DNA from: an uncultured Aquimarina sp.
Lineage (GTDB): Bacteria > Bacteroidota > Bacteroidia > Flavobacteriales > Flavobacteriaceae
Length of the DNA: 64,000 bases
Reading direction: 5' to 3'
Assembly (NCBI RefSeq): GCF_947495315.1
Contig: NZ_CANLYD010000007.1
Location: 1 to 64,000, forward strand
Positions within the stretch are counted from its first letter, which is position 1. Every line of letters starts with the position of its first letter. Both the position numbers and the translations under genes were made by a program. A model generated the notes under the pieces. That model ran no database searches. It was not told the origin of the DNA and saw only the letters and a list, made by a program, of their open reading frames with translations. Shown here in pieces: positions 9,388 to 17,251 of this stretch.

Positions 9388-12300
9388 TTATTGATTAAAA
9401 TATTGTAGTTGAAATGTACTTTCTAAATAATTTATTAATGCTTCTTGAGCTTCTAATTCAGATTGAATAGCTTCTTTTATGAGTTGTGTAAACCCTGTAT
9501 AATCTATCTCTCCTTCTTTATAGGCAAATAAGGCACCTGCTTTTTGCTCTTTTACAAGTGGTAACACCTTATTTTTATAAAAAACCCAAGACGTTTTCCA
9601 TTTTTGGTAATTCTCTTTTGATTGTATAAACTTAGATTGTACTTCTTGTTTTTTGAACTGAATGTTCGAGTCGGCTATTTCCTTATCGATTTTTGAAGTT
9701 TTAACCTTTGCTTTATTTGTGCCAGACAAAAAAGGAATGGAAACACCTGCTTGATAGGTATAAAACCCTGAATTACCATTTACGTTTTGTAAGCCACCTT
9801 GAAGATTTAACTTGGGTAAATTATCAGCTTTGGCAGCTTTATATGTTGCTTCTGCTTCTGTTACCTGTAATTGTGCAATACCATATAAAGGATGTTCCTC
9901 CAGATTAAAAGCATCAACATCGATTTCACTAGTAATTTCAAAATCATTAGAAACCGAATAGAATGTATCAGAAACCAACCATAAATTTAACTGTTGTAAT
10001 GCAATATCATATTCGCTTTTTGATTGCATAAATTTATTCTGAATCTGTAAGGCTTGATTTTTAGCTGCTGAATATTCCAATCTTGAAATGGCTTCTACTT
10101 CATAATTTAAGGCAACAGCTTTTTCGAAGTTGATATAAATAGAATCTAACTCTTTGTACAAATTATAATTCCTTTTACTCTGCAAGGCATTTGCCCAAGC
10201 TTTTTTCACTTCCAGTTCTAATTCCAATTCTGAAAGTTGAAACGCTTTTTGAGCTAATTGAATGCGTCGTTCTTGCAATCGCTTTTTTGCAGAAATACCA
10301 AACACATCAATGTTGCTTTGACTAATTCCTATAGTAGTATAAACACCATTTCCGCTATTAATTTCCTCGCCTCCTGTAAATATTTGAGTTGTACCAAAAT
10401 CATAGGCAGTAGCTTTTAGTTGTTCCTGTTTTGTGATTTCCAACTGCTTTTGCTTCAACAACGGATAATTGTTTTTTGAGAGTTTTACAGCCTCCTGTAT
10501 TGTTATTTCAGGAAGTGTATCGCTTATCTGTTGAGCGTTACTTTGTGTCGAAAAACCAAACATTATAAGTAAAACCGCAGTTGCTGTAACTATCTTTTTA
10601 TTCATTTTGAACTTAAACGATTTGTTTTCTACCCAATGGTACAAAATTGGTAACACGAATAAAGTAAGCAAAGTAGAAGTTAGTAAGCCACCTATAACCA
10701 CAGTTGCCAATGGACGTTGTACTTCTGCACCAGCTGATGCGGAAATTGCCATAGGTAAAAAGCCCAATACATCTGTAAATGCTGTTAGCATTATAGGTCT
10801 AATTCTTCGTTTAGTACCCTCTACAATCCTATCTTTTAGATTAGCTACGCCTTCCTCTTTCAATTCGTTGAGTCCGCTAATCATTACCAATCCATTTAAA
10901 ACCGCAACGCCAAATAGCACAATAAAACCAACGCCTGCCGAAATACTAAATGGCATATCTCTCAACCATAACGCGACAACACCACCAATGGTTGCCATAG
11001 GAATGGCTATATAAATCATTAAGGTTTGTGGTAATGATTTTAAAGCAAAATATATGAGTACAAAAATGAGTAATAATGCTATTGGCACTACAGTTTGCAA
11101 TCTGTTACTTGCACGTTCCAAATTCTCAAAAGCGCCACCATAGCGAATAAAATAACCTGAAGGCAATTCTAATTGTGAATCTAGTTTTTTCTTTATTTCA
11201 GTTACCAATGATTTTACATCACGACCTCTCACATTGATACCTACATAGGTTCTTCTATTGGTGTTATCTCTGCTTATTTGCATTGGTCCTGCTTTGTAGC
11301 TAACATCTGCAATTTCACGTAATGGAATTTGAGTGCGAGAAGGTAGATTGATGTAGAGGTTTTGAACATCTGAAATATCCTTTCGGTTTTGAGAACTTAA
11401 ACGCACCACTAAATCGAAGCGTTTTTCACCTTCAAAAATCACGCCTGCCGTACCACCAGCAAATGCAGATTGTACAGTTTGATTTAGCGCATTTATTTGA
11501 AGTCCGTATTGCGCTAATTTATCCCTATCGTAATTAATAGTCATCTGTGGTAGTCCGGTTGTTGCCTCCGCTTTCATATCACCAATACCTTCTGTACCTG
11601 CAATAATTTTAGATATTTCTTCAGCTTTTTGAGACAACACATCAATATCTTCACCATATAGTTTTATGGCAATATCTTCTCGAACACCTTCAAGCAATTC
11701 ATTAAAGCGCATTTCAATAGGTTGGGTAAACTCATAATTAACGCCCGGAACGATTTCAACCGCTTCTTTCATTTTCTCAATCAGCTCATCTTTAGTAGTA
11801 GCTGTCGTCCATTCGCTTTTTGGTTTTAGAATTACGAAAACATCCGCTAAATCCATTGGCATTGGGTCTGTTGGTATTTCTGCAACACCAATACGACTAA
11901 CTATTTTTTCGACTTCTGGAAATTTAGCTTTTACAATTTGCTCTATTTTTGTCGTTGTTTCAATGGTTTCTGTTAGAGAACTACCTGGTTTTAATATGGC
12001 GTGAAATGCAATGTCACCTTCATCCAGTTGCGGGATGAACTCGCCGCCCATTTGGCTAAACATAAAAACTGCAATTCCGAATAGCACGACTGCAATACCT
12101 ATAATCCATTTTCCTTTTTGCAATGCCTTTACCAATAATGGTTGATATTTATCCTCAACCCAATGCACAAATCTATCTCCATAAGATTTTTTGTCGTTTT
12201 TTGGTGCTCTTAATACCAATGCAGACATCATTGGTACATACGTCAAACAAAGCACCATTGCACCTATCATAGCAAAAATGAAAGTTAATGCCATTGGTTT

Positions 12301-13722
12301 AAACATTTTCCCTTCTATACCTTGTAAAGCAAGAATTGGAAGAAACACAATAAGAATAATAAGCTGACCGAAAAAGGCAGCATTCATCATTTTTTTTGAA
12401 GCATTAGAAGCTACTTTATCGCGCTCTTTAGCTGTAAGGCTTTTCTTTTTTAGGACTTGAGATGTAATGAGAAAAACAGTACTTTCAACAATAATTACTG
12501 CACCATCGACAATAATTCCAAAATCTATTGCCCCCAAACTCATTAGATTTGCCCACACGTCGAATACATTCATCAATATAAAGGCAAACAACAGAGACAA
12601 CGGAATGGTCGAAGCTACTATTAAACCACCTCGCCAGTTTCCTAATAAGAAAATAAGAACGAAAATGACTATTAGTGCGCCTTCAATTAGATTGGTTGCA
12701 ACTGTAGAGGTTGTTTCGCCAATTAATTTACTTCGGTCTAACAATGATTCAATAATGATTCCTTCAGGTAATGACTTTTCTATTTGTGCCATTCGCTCCT
12801 TTACATTAGCGATAACATCATTGGAATTAGCACCTTTAAGCATCATCACCAATCCACCTACAACTTCACCCTCACCATCTTGTGTTAATGCACCATAGCG
12901 AATTGCAGAACCAAATTGAACTGTAGCAATATCACCAATAGTTACAGGAATATTATTAACGTTCTTGACCGTTATTTTTTTAATATCCTCTAAACTGCGC
13001 ACCAACCCTTCCCCACGAATAAAATTAGCTTGATGGTTTTTTTCGATGTATGCGCCACCTGTATTTTGGTTATTAGCTTCAAGTGCATTAAATACATCTG
13101 TAATAGTCAAACCAATAGCGTTTAAATCGTTTGGGTCAACAGCGACTTCGTACTGCTTAATTTTGCCGCCTATAGCATTGACTTCAACCACACCTTCAAC
13201 CATAGCCATTTGACGCTGTACAATCCAATCTTGCATAGAACGCAAGTCTGCAATGGTATATTTGTCTTTAAACTCTGGTGCTACTTTTAGTGTGTATTGG
13301 TAAATTTCTCCTAAACCTGTTGAAATGGGACCCATAGTGGGTTCGCCAAAACCCGCTGGAATTTGCTCTTTGACTTCGTTTAGTTTTTCTGCTACTAATT
13401 GTCGCGGCAAATATGTTCCCATATCATCATCGAACACAATGGTAACCACCGATAAGCCAAAACGAGAAATTGACCTAATTTCCTGTACATTGGGAAGGTT
13501 GCTCATTGCGACTTCAACAGGATAGGTTACAATTTGCTCAATATCTTCCGTTCCCAAATTTGGTGCTTGTGTAATAACCTGCACTTGGTTGTTGGTAATA
13601 TCTGGAACAGCATCAATTGGTACTTGGGTCATACTCCAAATACCTGCTCCAATAATGGTGAGCGTTAGCAAACCAATTATGAATTTGTTATTGATTGAAA
13701 AATCAATGATTTTATTAATCAT
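9388..13722 (-). CDS. CzcA/CusA-family RND heavy-metal pump fused to a TolC-like outer-membrane channel
   Basis: A 1444-residue fusion. Residues 1 to about 1035 are a complete heavy-metal RND proton antiporter, starting INKIIDFSINNKFIIGL and containing two periplasmic loops and the usual twelve membrane segments. Residues 1040-1444 are a complete TolC/CzcC-like outer-membrane factor that begins with its own Met (codon at 10603-10605) and a signal-peptide-like segment ending STQSNAQQ. The channel half may be cleaved from the pump during secretion, or made from an internal start; sequence cannot decide. It is transcribed with the CzcB adaptor. Metal specificity is inferred as Zn/Cd/Co. Confidence 0.92.
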   Translation of the reverse strand: MINKIIDFSINNKFIIGLLTLTIIGAGIWSMTQVPIDAVPDITNNQVQVITQAPNLGTEDIEQIVTYPVEVAMSNLPNVQEIRSISRFGLSVVTIVFDDDMGTYLPRQLVAEKLNEVKEQIPAGFGEPTMGPISTGLGEIYQYTLKVAPEFKDKYTIADLRSMQDWIVQRQMAMVEGVVEVNAIGGKIKQYEVAVDPNDLNAIGLTITDVFNALEANNQNTGGAYIEKNHQANFIRGEGLVRSLEDIKKITVKNVNNIPVTIGDIATVQFGSAIRYGALTQDGEGEVVGGLVMMLKGANSNDVIANVKERMAQIEKSLPEGIIIESLLDRSKLIGETTSTVATNLIEGALIVIFVLIFLLGNWRGGLIVASTIPLSLLFAFILMNVFDVWANLMSLGAIDFGIIVDGAVIIVESTVFLITSQVLKKKSLTAKERDKVASNASKKMMNAAFFGQLIILIVFLPILALQGIEGKMFKPMALTFIFAMIGAMVLCLTYVPMMSALVLRAPKNDKKSYGDRFVHWVEDKYQPLLVKALQKGKWIIGIAVVLFGIAVFMFSQMGGEFIPQLDEGDIAFHAILKPGSSLTETIETTTKIEQIVKAKFPEVEKIVSRIGVAEIPTDPMPMDLADVFVILKPKSEWTTATTKDELIEKMKEAVEIVPGVNYEFTQPIEMRFNELLEGVREDIAIKLYGEDIDVLSQKAEEISKIIAGTEGIGDMKAEATTGLPQMTINYDRDKLAQYGLQINALNQTVQSAFAGGTAGVIFEGEKRFDLVVRLSSQNRKDISDVQNLYINLPSRTQIPLREIADVSYKAGPMQISRDNTNRRTYVGINVRGRDVKSLVTEIKKKLDSQLELPSGYFIRYGGAFENLERASNRLQTVVPIALLLIFVLIYFALKSLPQTLMIYIAIPMATIGGVVALWLRDMPFSISAGVGFIVLFGVAVLNGLVMISGLNELKEEGVANLKDRIVEGTKRRIRPIMLTAFTDVLGFLPMAISASAGAEVQRPLATVVIGGLLTSTLLTLFVLPILYHWVENKSFKFKMNKKIVTATAVLLIMFGFSTQSNAQQISDTLPEITIQEAVKLSKNNYPLLKQKQLEITKQEQLKATAYDFGTTQIFTGGEEINSGNGVYTTIGISQSNIDVFGISAKKRLQERRIQLAQKAFQLSELELELEVKKAWANALQSKRNYNLYKELDSIYINFEKAVALNYEVEAISRLEYSAAKNQALQIQNKFMQSKSEYDIALQQLNLWLVSDTFYSVSNDFEITSEIDVDAFNLEEHPLYGIAQLQVTEAEATYKAAKADNLPKLNLQGGLQNVNGNSGFYTYQAGVSIPFLSGTNKAKVKTSKIDKEIADSNIQFKKQEVQSKFIQSKENYQKWKTSWVFYKNKVLPLVKEQKAGALFAYKEGEIDYTGFTQLIKEAIQSELEAQEALINYLESTFQLQYFNQ

Positions 13723-13784
13723 AGAAAATGTATTAATTCAGTTGAAAATTTGATGAAAGTTTGGATAAACCCATCGAATAAAAA

Positions 13785-13819
13785 TGACCAATACGGTCAA
13801 AAAAGGATATAGTTATCCT
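13785..13819 (-). terminator. Two tandem hairpins between the DUF6660 gene and the czcA-like gene
   Basis: TGACC (13785-13789) pairs with GGTCA (13795-13799), and AGGATA (13804-13809) pairs with TATCCT (13814-13819). Read on the minus strand both are followed by T-rich runs, as expected for weak intrinsic terminators after the upstream small gene. The first inverted repeat could instead be an operator for the pump operon. Confidence 0.4.
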
Positions 13820-13831
13820 ATAAAAACTGAA

Positions 13832-14137
13832 TTATACCTGGGGTGGTTGTAAGATGGTGGAATTGAAGTCTTTTTCCAGACCGTTGAAGTGATAAAACAC
13901 TTCTGTAGAAATATCGTTTGTATCTATTGTAAAGTCTACAATTTTAAAATATGTTGCGTGGATATGGCAACAATGACAATTGCAGAATGGCGAACACAAA
14001 TCTGAATTTTGATGATCGTCACCGACAGCCTGTGAAATTTCTATTTTAACTTCATTATCAAGCGCAACATTATCTTCACAAGGTGCCAAGTTAAGCGCGA
14101 AAATATAAATTGATAATATGAATGCTAAAAATTTCAT
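13832..14137 (-). CDS. DUF6660-family small secreted protein
   Basis: A 101-residue protein with an N-terminal signal peptide and a central Cys/His cluster, SPFCNCHCCHIHAT, which looks metal binding. The ending LQPPQV is a hallmark I recall for DUF6660 proteins found just upstream of czc operons in Bacteroidota. The function is not known. It could act as a periplasmic metal sensor or scavenger for the adjacent efflux operon. Confidence 0.72.
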   Translation of the reverse strand: MKFLAFILSIYIFALNLAPCEDNVALDNEVKIEISQAVGDDHQNSDLCSPFCNCHCCHIHATYFKIVDFTIDTNDISTEVFYHFNGLEKDFNSTILQPPQV

Positions 14138-14142
14138 CGTAA

Positions 14143-14150
14143 CAAAGATA
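14143..14150 (-). promoter_or_regulatory. Candidate -7 box for the DUF6660 gene
   Basis: On the minus strand the sequence reads TATCTTTG, an exact TAnnTTTG match, 5 bases before the ATG at 14137. The very short leader makes this either a near-leaderless start or a chance match. Confidence 0.35.
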
Positions 14151-14192
14151 TGATAAATTTAATGCAATGGTTGTGCAAAAATCTATTCTGAA

Positions 14193-14399
14193 TTAGCAAC
14201 AGTTTTTATTCTCTTGAATTGGCGGACAAGGTACAGTTCCATAAGAGCAGTAAACACAACAATCTCCTTCTTTTGGTTTCAGAACCTTTTTACAATTTTC
14301 ACACTCATAAAAAAACTGACACGCATTTGTTGGCATGTCTTCTGCTTTTTTATGTCCGCAGTTGGGGCATGTAATTTCTGATTTTAATTGGATTTCCAT
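14193..14399 (-). CDS. Small Cys-rich zinc-ribbon-like protein of the mercury module
   Basis: A 68-residue protein with CPNCGHKK near the N terminus, CENCKK in the middle and GDCCVYCSYGTVPCPPIQ near the C terminus: three Cys pairs fitting a zinc ribbon or a soft-metal site. Its ATG overlaps the stop of the MerTP gene by one base, so the two are translationally coupled. I recall similar GDCCVxCSYG proteins beside merTP in Bacteroidota, where they remain uncharacterised. Confidence 0.72.
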   Translation of the reverse strand: MEIQLKSEITCPNCGHKKAEDMPTNACQFFYECENCKKVLKPKEGDCCVYCSYGTVPCPPIQENKNCC

Positions 14400-15028
14400 T
14401 AGTTTTCTTCCTTGTCGGTTACTTTATAACCTGTTGAGTTAATTGCTTTCTCAATTTCCATTTCATTCGTCTTGGTTTTGTCAAATTCAATAATTGCATT
14501 TCCTTTTTCGTAGGACGTCTTTGAATTTACAATTCCATTAAGTTTATTTACTTCGTGGTTGACGTGTTCTTCACAGCTTGCACAAGTCATTCCGCTGATT
14601 TTGAATTCAGTTGTTTTTATGTCCGATTTGTCAACTAAGATTATTTGCTTTTCTGTGTTTGGGTAAAAAATTCCTGAATAGTATGGAAAAGCCAACATCA
14701 CAATTGCAAATGCGGTTACAATTCCTAAAAAGGTTTTTGATTGAATAAGTTTTGTTTTTCCTGCCTTGCCGGCAGGCAGGTCGTCCGTCTCACATTCGCA
14801 GTCAATTTCTTTTTGCGATTTTAGTTTTTGATACCAAGCAAAACCAAGAACTAAAATTGTTAGTCCGATTAAATAAGGTCTAAAAGGCTCAATCCAAGAA
14901 AATGTTGAAGCAATTCCGCTTGTTCCTGCGATTAAAGCCAAAACTGGTGTCATACAGCATATTGATGCCGCTATTGCTGAAATTATTCCAGTGTAAGCTG
15001 CTGTATTTGATGATTTTTCCATATTCAT
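14399..15028 (-). CDS. MerT-MerP fusion: mercuric ion transporter
   Basis: Imports Hg(II) across the inner membrane. The 209-residue protein joins a MerT-like membrane part (about 1-135, with the Cys pair in ICCMTPVLA at the first helix and three predicted helices) to a MerP-like HMA domain (about 140-209, GMTCASCEEHV). A short LPAGKAG stretch near residue 88 is encoded by a palindromic repeat (14760-14780) inserted in frame. The start is one base after the ArsR stop. No MerA reductase is present in the window, so imported Hg(II) has no obvious detoxifying enzyme here. Confidence 0.87.
   Translation of the reverse strand: MNMEKSSNTAAYTGIISAIAASICCMTPVLALIAGTSGIASTFSWIEPFRPYLIGLTILVLGFAWYQKLKSQKEIDCECETDDLPAGKAGKTKLIQSKTFLGIVTAFAIVMLAFPYYSGIFYPNTEKQIILVDKSDIKTTEFKISGMTCASCEEHVNHEVNKLNGIVNSKTSYEKGNAIIEFDKTKTNEMEIEKAINSTGYKVTDKEEN
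14760..14780. repeat. GC-rich palindromic (REP-like) repeat inside merTP
   Basis: A 21-base GC-rich stretch in an AT-rich gene. CCTGCC (14760-14765) pairs with GGCAGG (14771-14776), with a further CAGG at the end. It encodes LPAGKAG in the cytosolic loop of MerT and keeps the frame. It resembles small mobile palindromes that scatter through some Bacteroidota genomes. Confidence 0.6.
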
Positions 15029-15029
15029 T

Positions 15030-15401
15030 CTATGCTACTTTTTTGTTTTCTTTAAGCCTGCCGAAAATTCCTTCCAATACTTCGCTTGAATCTTTCACCA
15101 AAGAGTAATACAACGTTTGACCATCTCGTCTCGAAGAAATCAATCCGGCATCCTTCATCTTTCGAATGTGTTGTGAAATTGCCGGGACACTCATTTGCAG
15201 TATATCTGAAAAATCACAAGGACAAAGCTCACCTTCCTCGTTCAACAGGAATAGAATCTTCAGTCTGGTTTCATTACCTGCCAGGGCCAGTATCTTACCA
15301 ATACTATTGATTAATTCTGAGCTTGTATTCAAAGTGTTACGACAGCGCATCAACTGCTTCTGGTCTGCCTCTGCACGGGTGCAACTTAATTCAAGAGCCA
15401 T
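15030..15401 (-). CDS. ArsR/SmtB-family metal-sensing repressor
   Basis: A 123-residue winged-helix repressor. The helix-turn-helix spans about 58-95 (MSVPAISQHIRKMKDAGLI), followed by the wing RRDGQTLYYSL. C60 and C62 in ELCPCDFSDIL match the alpha-3 metal site of ArsR/CadC-type thiol sensors, with more Cys at 7 and 20. It is the first gene of the mercury module and starts 34 bases from a perfect inverted repeat that fits an ArsR operator. The likely inducer is Hg(II) or another soft metal. Confidence 0.9.
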   Translation of the reverse strand: MALELSCTRAEADQKQLMRCRNTLNTSSELINSIGKILALAGNETRLKILFLLNEEGELCPCDFSDILQMSVPAISQHIRKMKDAGLISSRRDGQTLYYSLVKDSSEVLEGIFGRLKENKKVA

Positions 15402-15434
15402 AATTAAAAATTTAGCAAATTTACAATTATATAA

Positions 15435-15458
15435 TTATTTAAGCAAATACTTAAATAA
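15435..15458. promoter_or_regulatory. Perfect inverted repeat: candidate ArsR operator
   Basis: TTATTTAAG (15435-15443) and CTTAAATAA (15450-15458) form a perfect 9-bp inverted repeat with a 6-bp spacer, 34 bases upstream of the arsR ATG. Size, AT content and spacing resemble operators of the ArsR/SmtB family, so autoregulation of the mercury module is likely. Confidence 0.65.
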
Positions 15459-15715
15459 ACAAAAAAGATTAACATATCATTCAAATTAACTATAATTTAA
15501 AATCTCTAATATAATATTCTAAAAGCAAATGTAGTGTTTCGAGAAAAATCAATCTACTATCCTCGTTAAGAATCTTTTGCAGGCTGGTAGTCATTTTTTT
15601 AATTCATCAACCTCTAAAAGAAAAAAGATTTTCAACCTCTAAAGCCTTTCCCTAATTGGAAAGATTATTTGACGTAAATCCTTTTTCTTTTAATCGATGA
15701 TGTGTGCCTATATTT
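15459..15715. other. Non-coding gap between arsR and the DUF305 gene
   Basis: The full gap is 15402-15715. Beyond the ArsR operator I see no convincing gene. A 12-bp direct repeat, TCAACCTCTAAA, lies at 15607-15618 and 15632-15643. The rest is AT-rich without a clear terminator. Confidence 0.5.
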
Positions 15716-16279
15716 TTAATCGTTTAGATTCTTTGTTTCTTCTATAAGTGATCCTTCAAATTTGGGAAGAGGACGTTTTTCTTTTTCTTCTTCTGTTTCC
15801 ACTATCCCATTTTCTTTGATATCATTGATTAACCACTGCATTTCCATTATTTCCCGACGTTGTGCTTTAATGATTTCATCGGCAATTTTCCTTACTCTAA
15901 TATCTTTTATTTTAGATCGTTCGCTAGTTAAAATAGCTATAGAGTGATGGGGAATCATACCCTCCATATAGTCGACACCAGTAACTGTTACTTGACTTCG
16001 GACTAGCCAAATTCCACCTGCAATCAACAAAACCCCTAGACTCAAAATCATAATATTCTTGTTTTTGTCTTTGTACATATTTAACATATACAGAAGCATA
16101 ATAATGACCATCGACCCACCCATAATCAAAGTCATAAAAAATCTGGTCTCACTGTACCAGAAATGGTCAATAATCTGATATGAGTGTGTATACATTAAAA
16201 AGAACATTGCAACCATTGATGTTCCAATCATTGCGAAAAATTTTAAATAATTATTTGGCTTTTTTTCGTTGTTTTCCAT
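15716..16279 (-). CDS. DUF305-family membrane protein
   Basis: A 187-residue inner-membrane protein with three to four predicted helices (about 10-100) followed by a DUF305 segment: DYMEGMIPHHSIAILTSE, with its paired His, and a conserved amphipathic helix ending in EMQWLINDI. DUF305 proteins are ferritin-like helical proteins common in copper and silver islands, but their reaction is unknown. It is transcribed toward the ArsR operon and away from the HMA-AraC gene. Confidence 0.82.
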   Translation of the reverse strand: MENNEKKPNNYLKFFAMIGTSMVAMFFLMYTHSYQIIDHFWYSETRFFMTLIMGGSMVIIMLLYMLNMYKDKNKNIMILSLGVLLIAGGIWLVRSQVTVTGVDYMEGMIPHHSIAILTSERSKIKDIRVRKIADEIIKAQRREIMEMQWLINDIKENGIVETEEEKEKRPLPKFEGSLIEETKNLND

Positions 16280-16428
16280 AATTTATATTTTTGGTTATTT
16301 TAATTAATTTAAGTTATTAAAATTAAGATTTACACAAAACAAGTATTTGCTACAATAGATAATACTTTACCTCATTTAAAATACTAGTCGATTGTTCAAC
16401 ATAACAGTAGCATTAAATTCTCAATACC

Positions 16429-16995
16429 CTAAAAGTCATCAAGTGATTTTCTGTTTTTATTTATACTATTTTTAAACTGTGTGGGCGTCATCCCAGTAAC
16501 TTTTTTAAACTGATTACTCAAATAAGCAACACTGCTATAGTTTAGCTTAAAAGCTATCTCACTTAAGGTTAATTCATCATAAACTATGAGTTCTTTTACG
16601 CGCTCAATCTTTTGGTTAATAATGTATTGTTCAAATGTGATACTCTCCACTGATGAGTATAGAGAACTTAAATATTTATAGTCTAAGTGCAATTTTTCAC
16701 TAATAAAGTCTGCCCATTTAATGTTCAAATCTTCTGATGAGTGATAAATTTTGTCTACCACCAAGGCTTTCATCTGTTCTATAAGCTGACTTCTACGGTC
16801 GTTGATTAAACTGAATCCAACTTCTTGAAGCGCTTTGGAAAACTTGTTTTTATTTTCCACGCTTAAAGATTTTATTAATTCAACTTCTCCCAATTTTATT
16901 GAGCTATATGGTATCTCTAGTTCTTGTAAAATCTTAGATACTGCTGAGATACATCGTGGACATACCATATTTTTTATGTGTATTATAGAACTCAT
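16429..16995 (-). CDS. AraC-family regulator with an HMA-like metal-binding head
   Basis: A 188-residue regulator. Residues 1 to about 65 resemble a degenerate HMA domain with CPRC (C12/C15) in KNMVCPRCI, the position used for Cu(I) or Ag(I) binding. Residues about 85-185 are an AraC-type double helix-turn-helix (ERVKELIVYDELTLSEIA, then SVAYLSNQFKKVTGMTPTQF). The combination suggests direct metal sensing and activation of the copper genes. A homologue lies at 35188-35769. The targets are unknown. Confidence 0.82.
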   Translation of the reverse strand: MSSIIHIKNMVCPRCISAVSKILQELEIPYSSIKLGEVELIKSLSVENKNKFSKALQEVGFSLINDRRSQLIEQMKALVVDKIYHSSEDLNIKWADFISEKLHLDYKYLSSLYSSVESITFEQYIINQKIERVKELIVYDELTLSEIAFKLNYSSVAYLSNQFKKVTGMTPTQFKNSINKNRKSLDDF

Positions 16996-17000
16996 TTTTT

Positions 17001-17195
17001 TTAAAACAACTTTAACCCAGCTTTTGAAAGGGAATAGTAATATGCTGCAATAACAGCGATAATAAATATCACAATGATAGCAAGTACACCAATAATTTTA
17101 TCTTTTCTAGAAATATTGTTTTTGTATTGGTGCTTGTTCCTTGCAGCTTTTCTCCTATTTCTTCTACTCTCACTCATCATCGTTATTCTTGCCAT
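17001..17195 (-). CDS. Small single-pass membrane protein
   Basis: A 64-residue protein with a basic N terminus (many Arg/Lys, RRNRRKAARNKHQYK) and one strong hydrophobic segment (about 36-53), a typical positive-inside anchor. Internal Met codons at 6 and 7 are alternative starts. Only 5 bases separate it from the AraC gene downstream. I do not recognise a family; context suggests an accessory of the copper module. Confidence 0.55.
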   Translation of the reverse strand: MARITMMSESRRNRRKAARNKHQYKNNISRKDKIIGVLAIIVIFIIAVIAAYYYSLSKAGLKLF

Positions 17196-17251
17196 TGTAT
17201 AATTTTATTTATGGGACTATATAATTATATACGTTTAACCTGTAAGATTAA

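Noticed and set aside
10607..12898. Long plus-strand frames opposite the czcA-like gene
   Set aside because: Antisense shadows of a strongly coding minus-strand gene; sequences are Thr/Pro/Ser/Ile rich with no family features.
14193..15401. Complete mer operon
   Set aside because: No MerA (flavin disulfide reductase) or MerB is present among the neighbouring genes.
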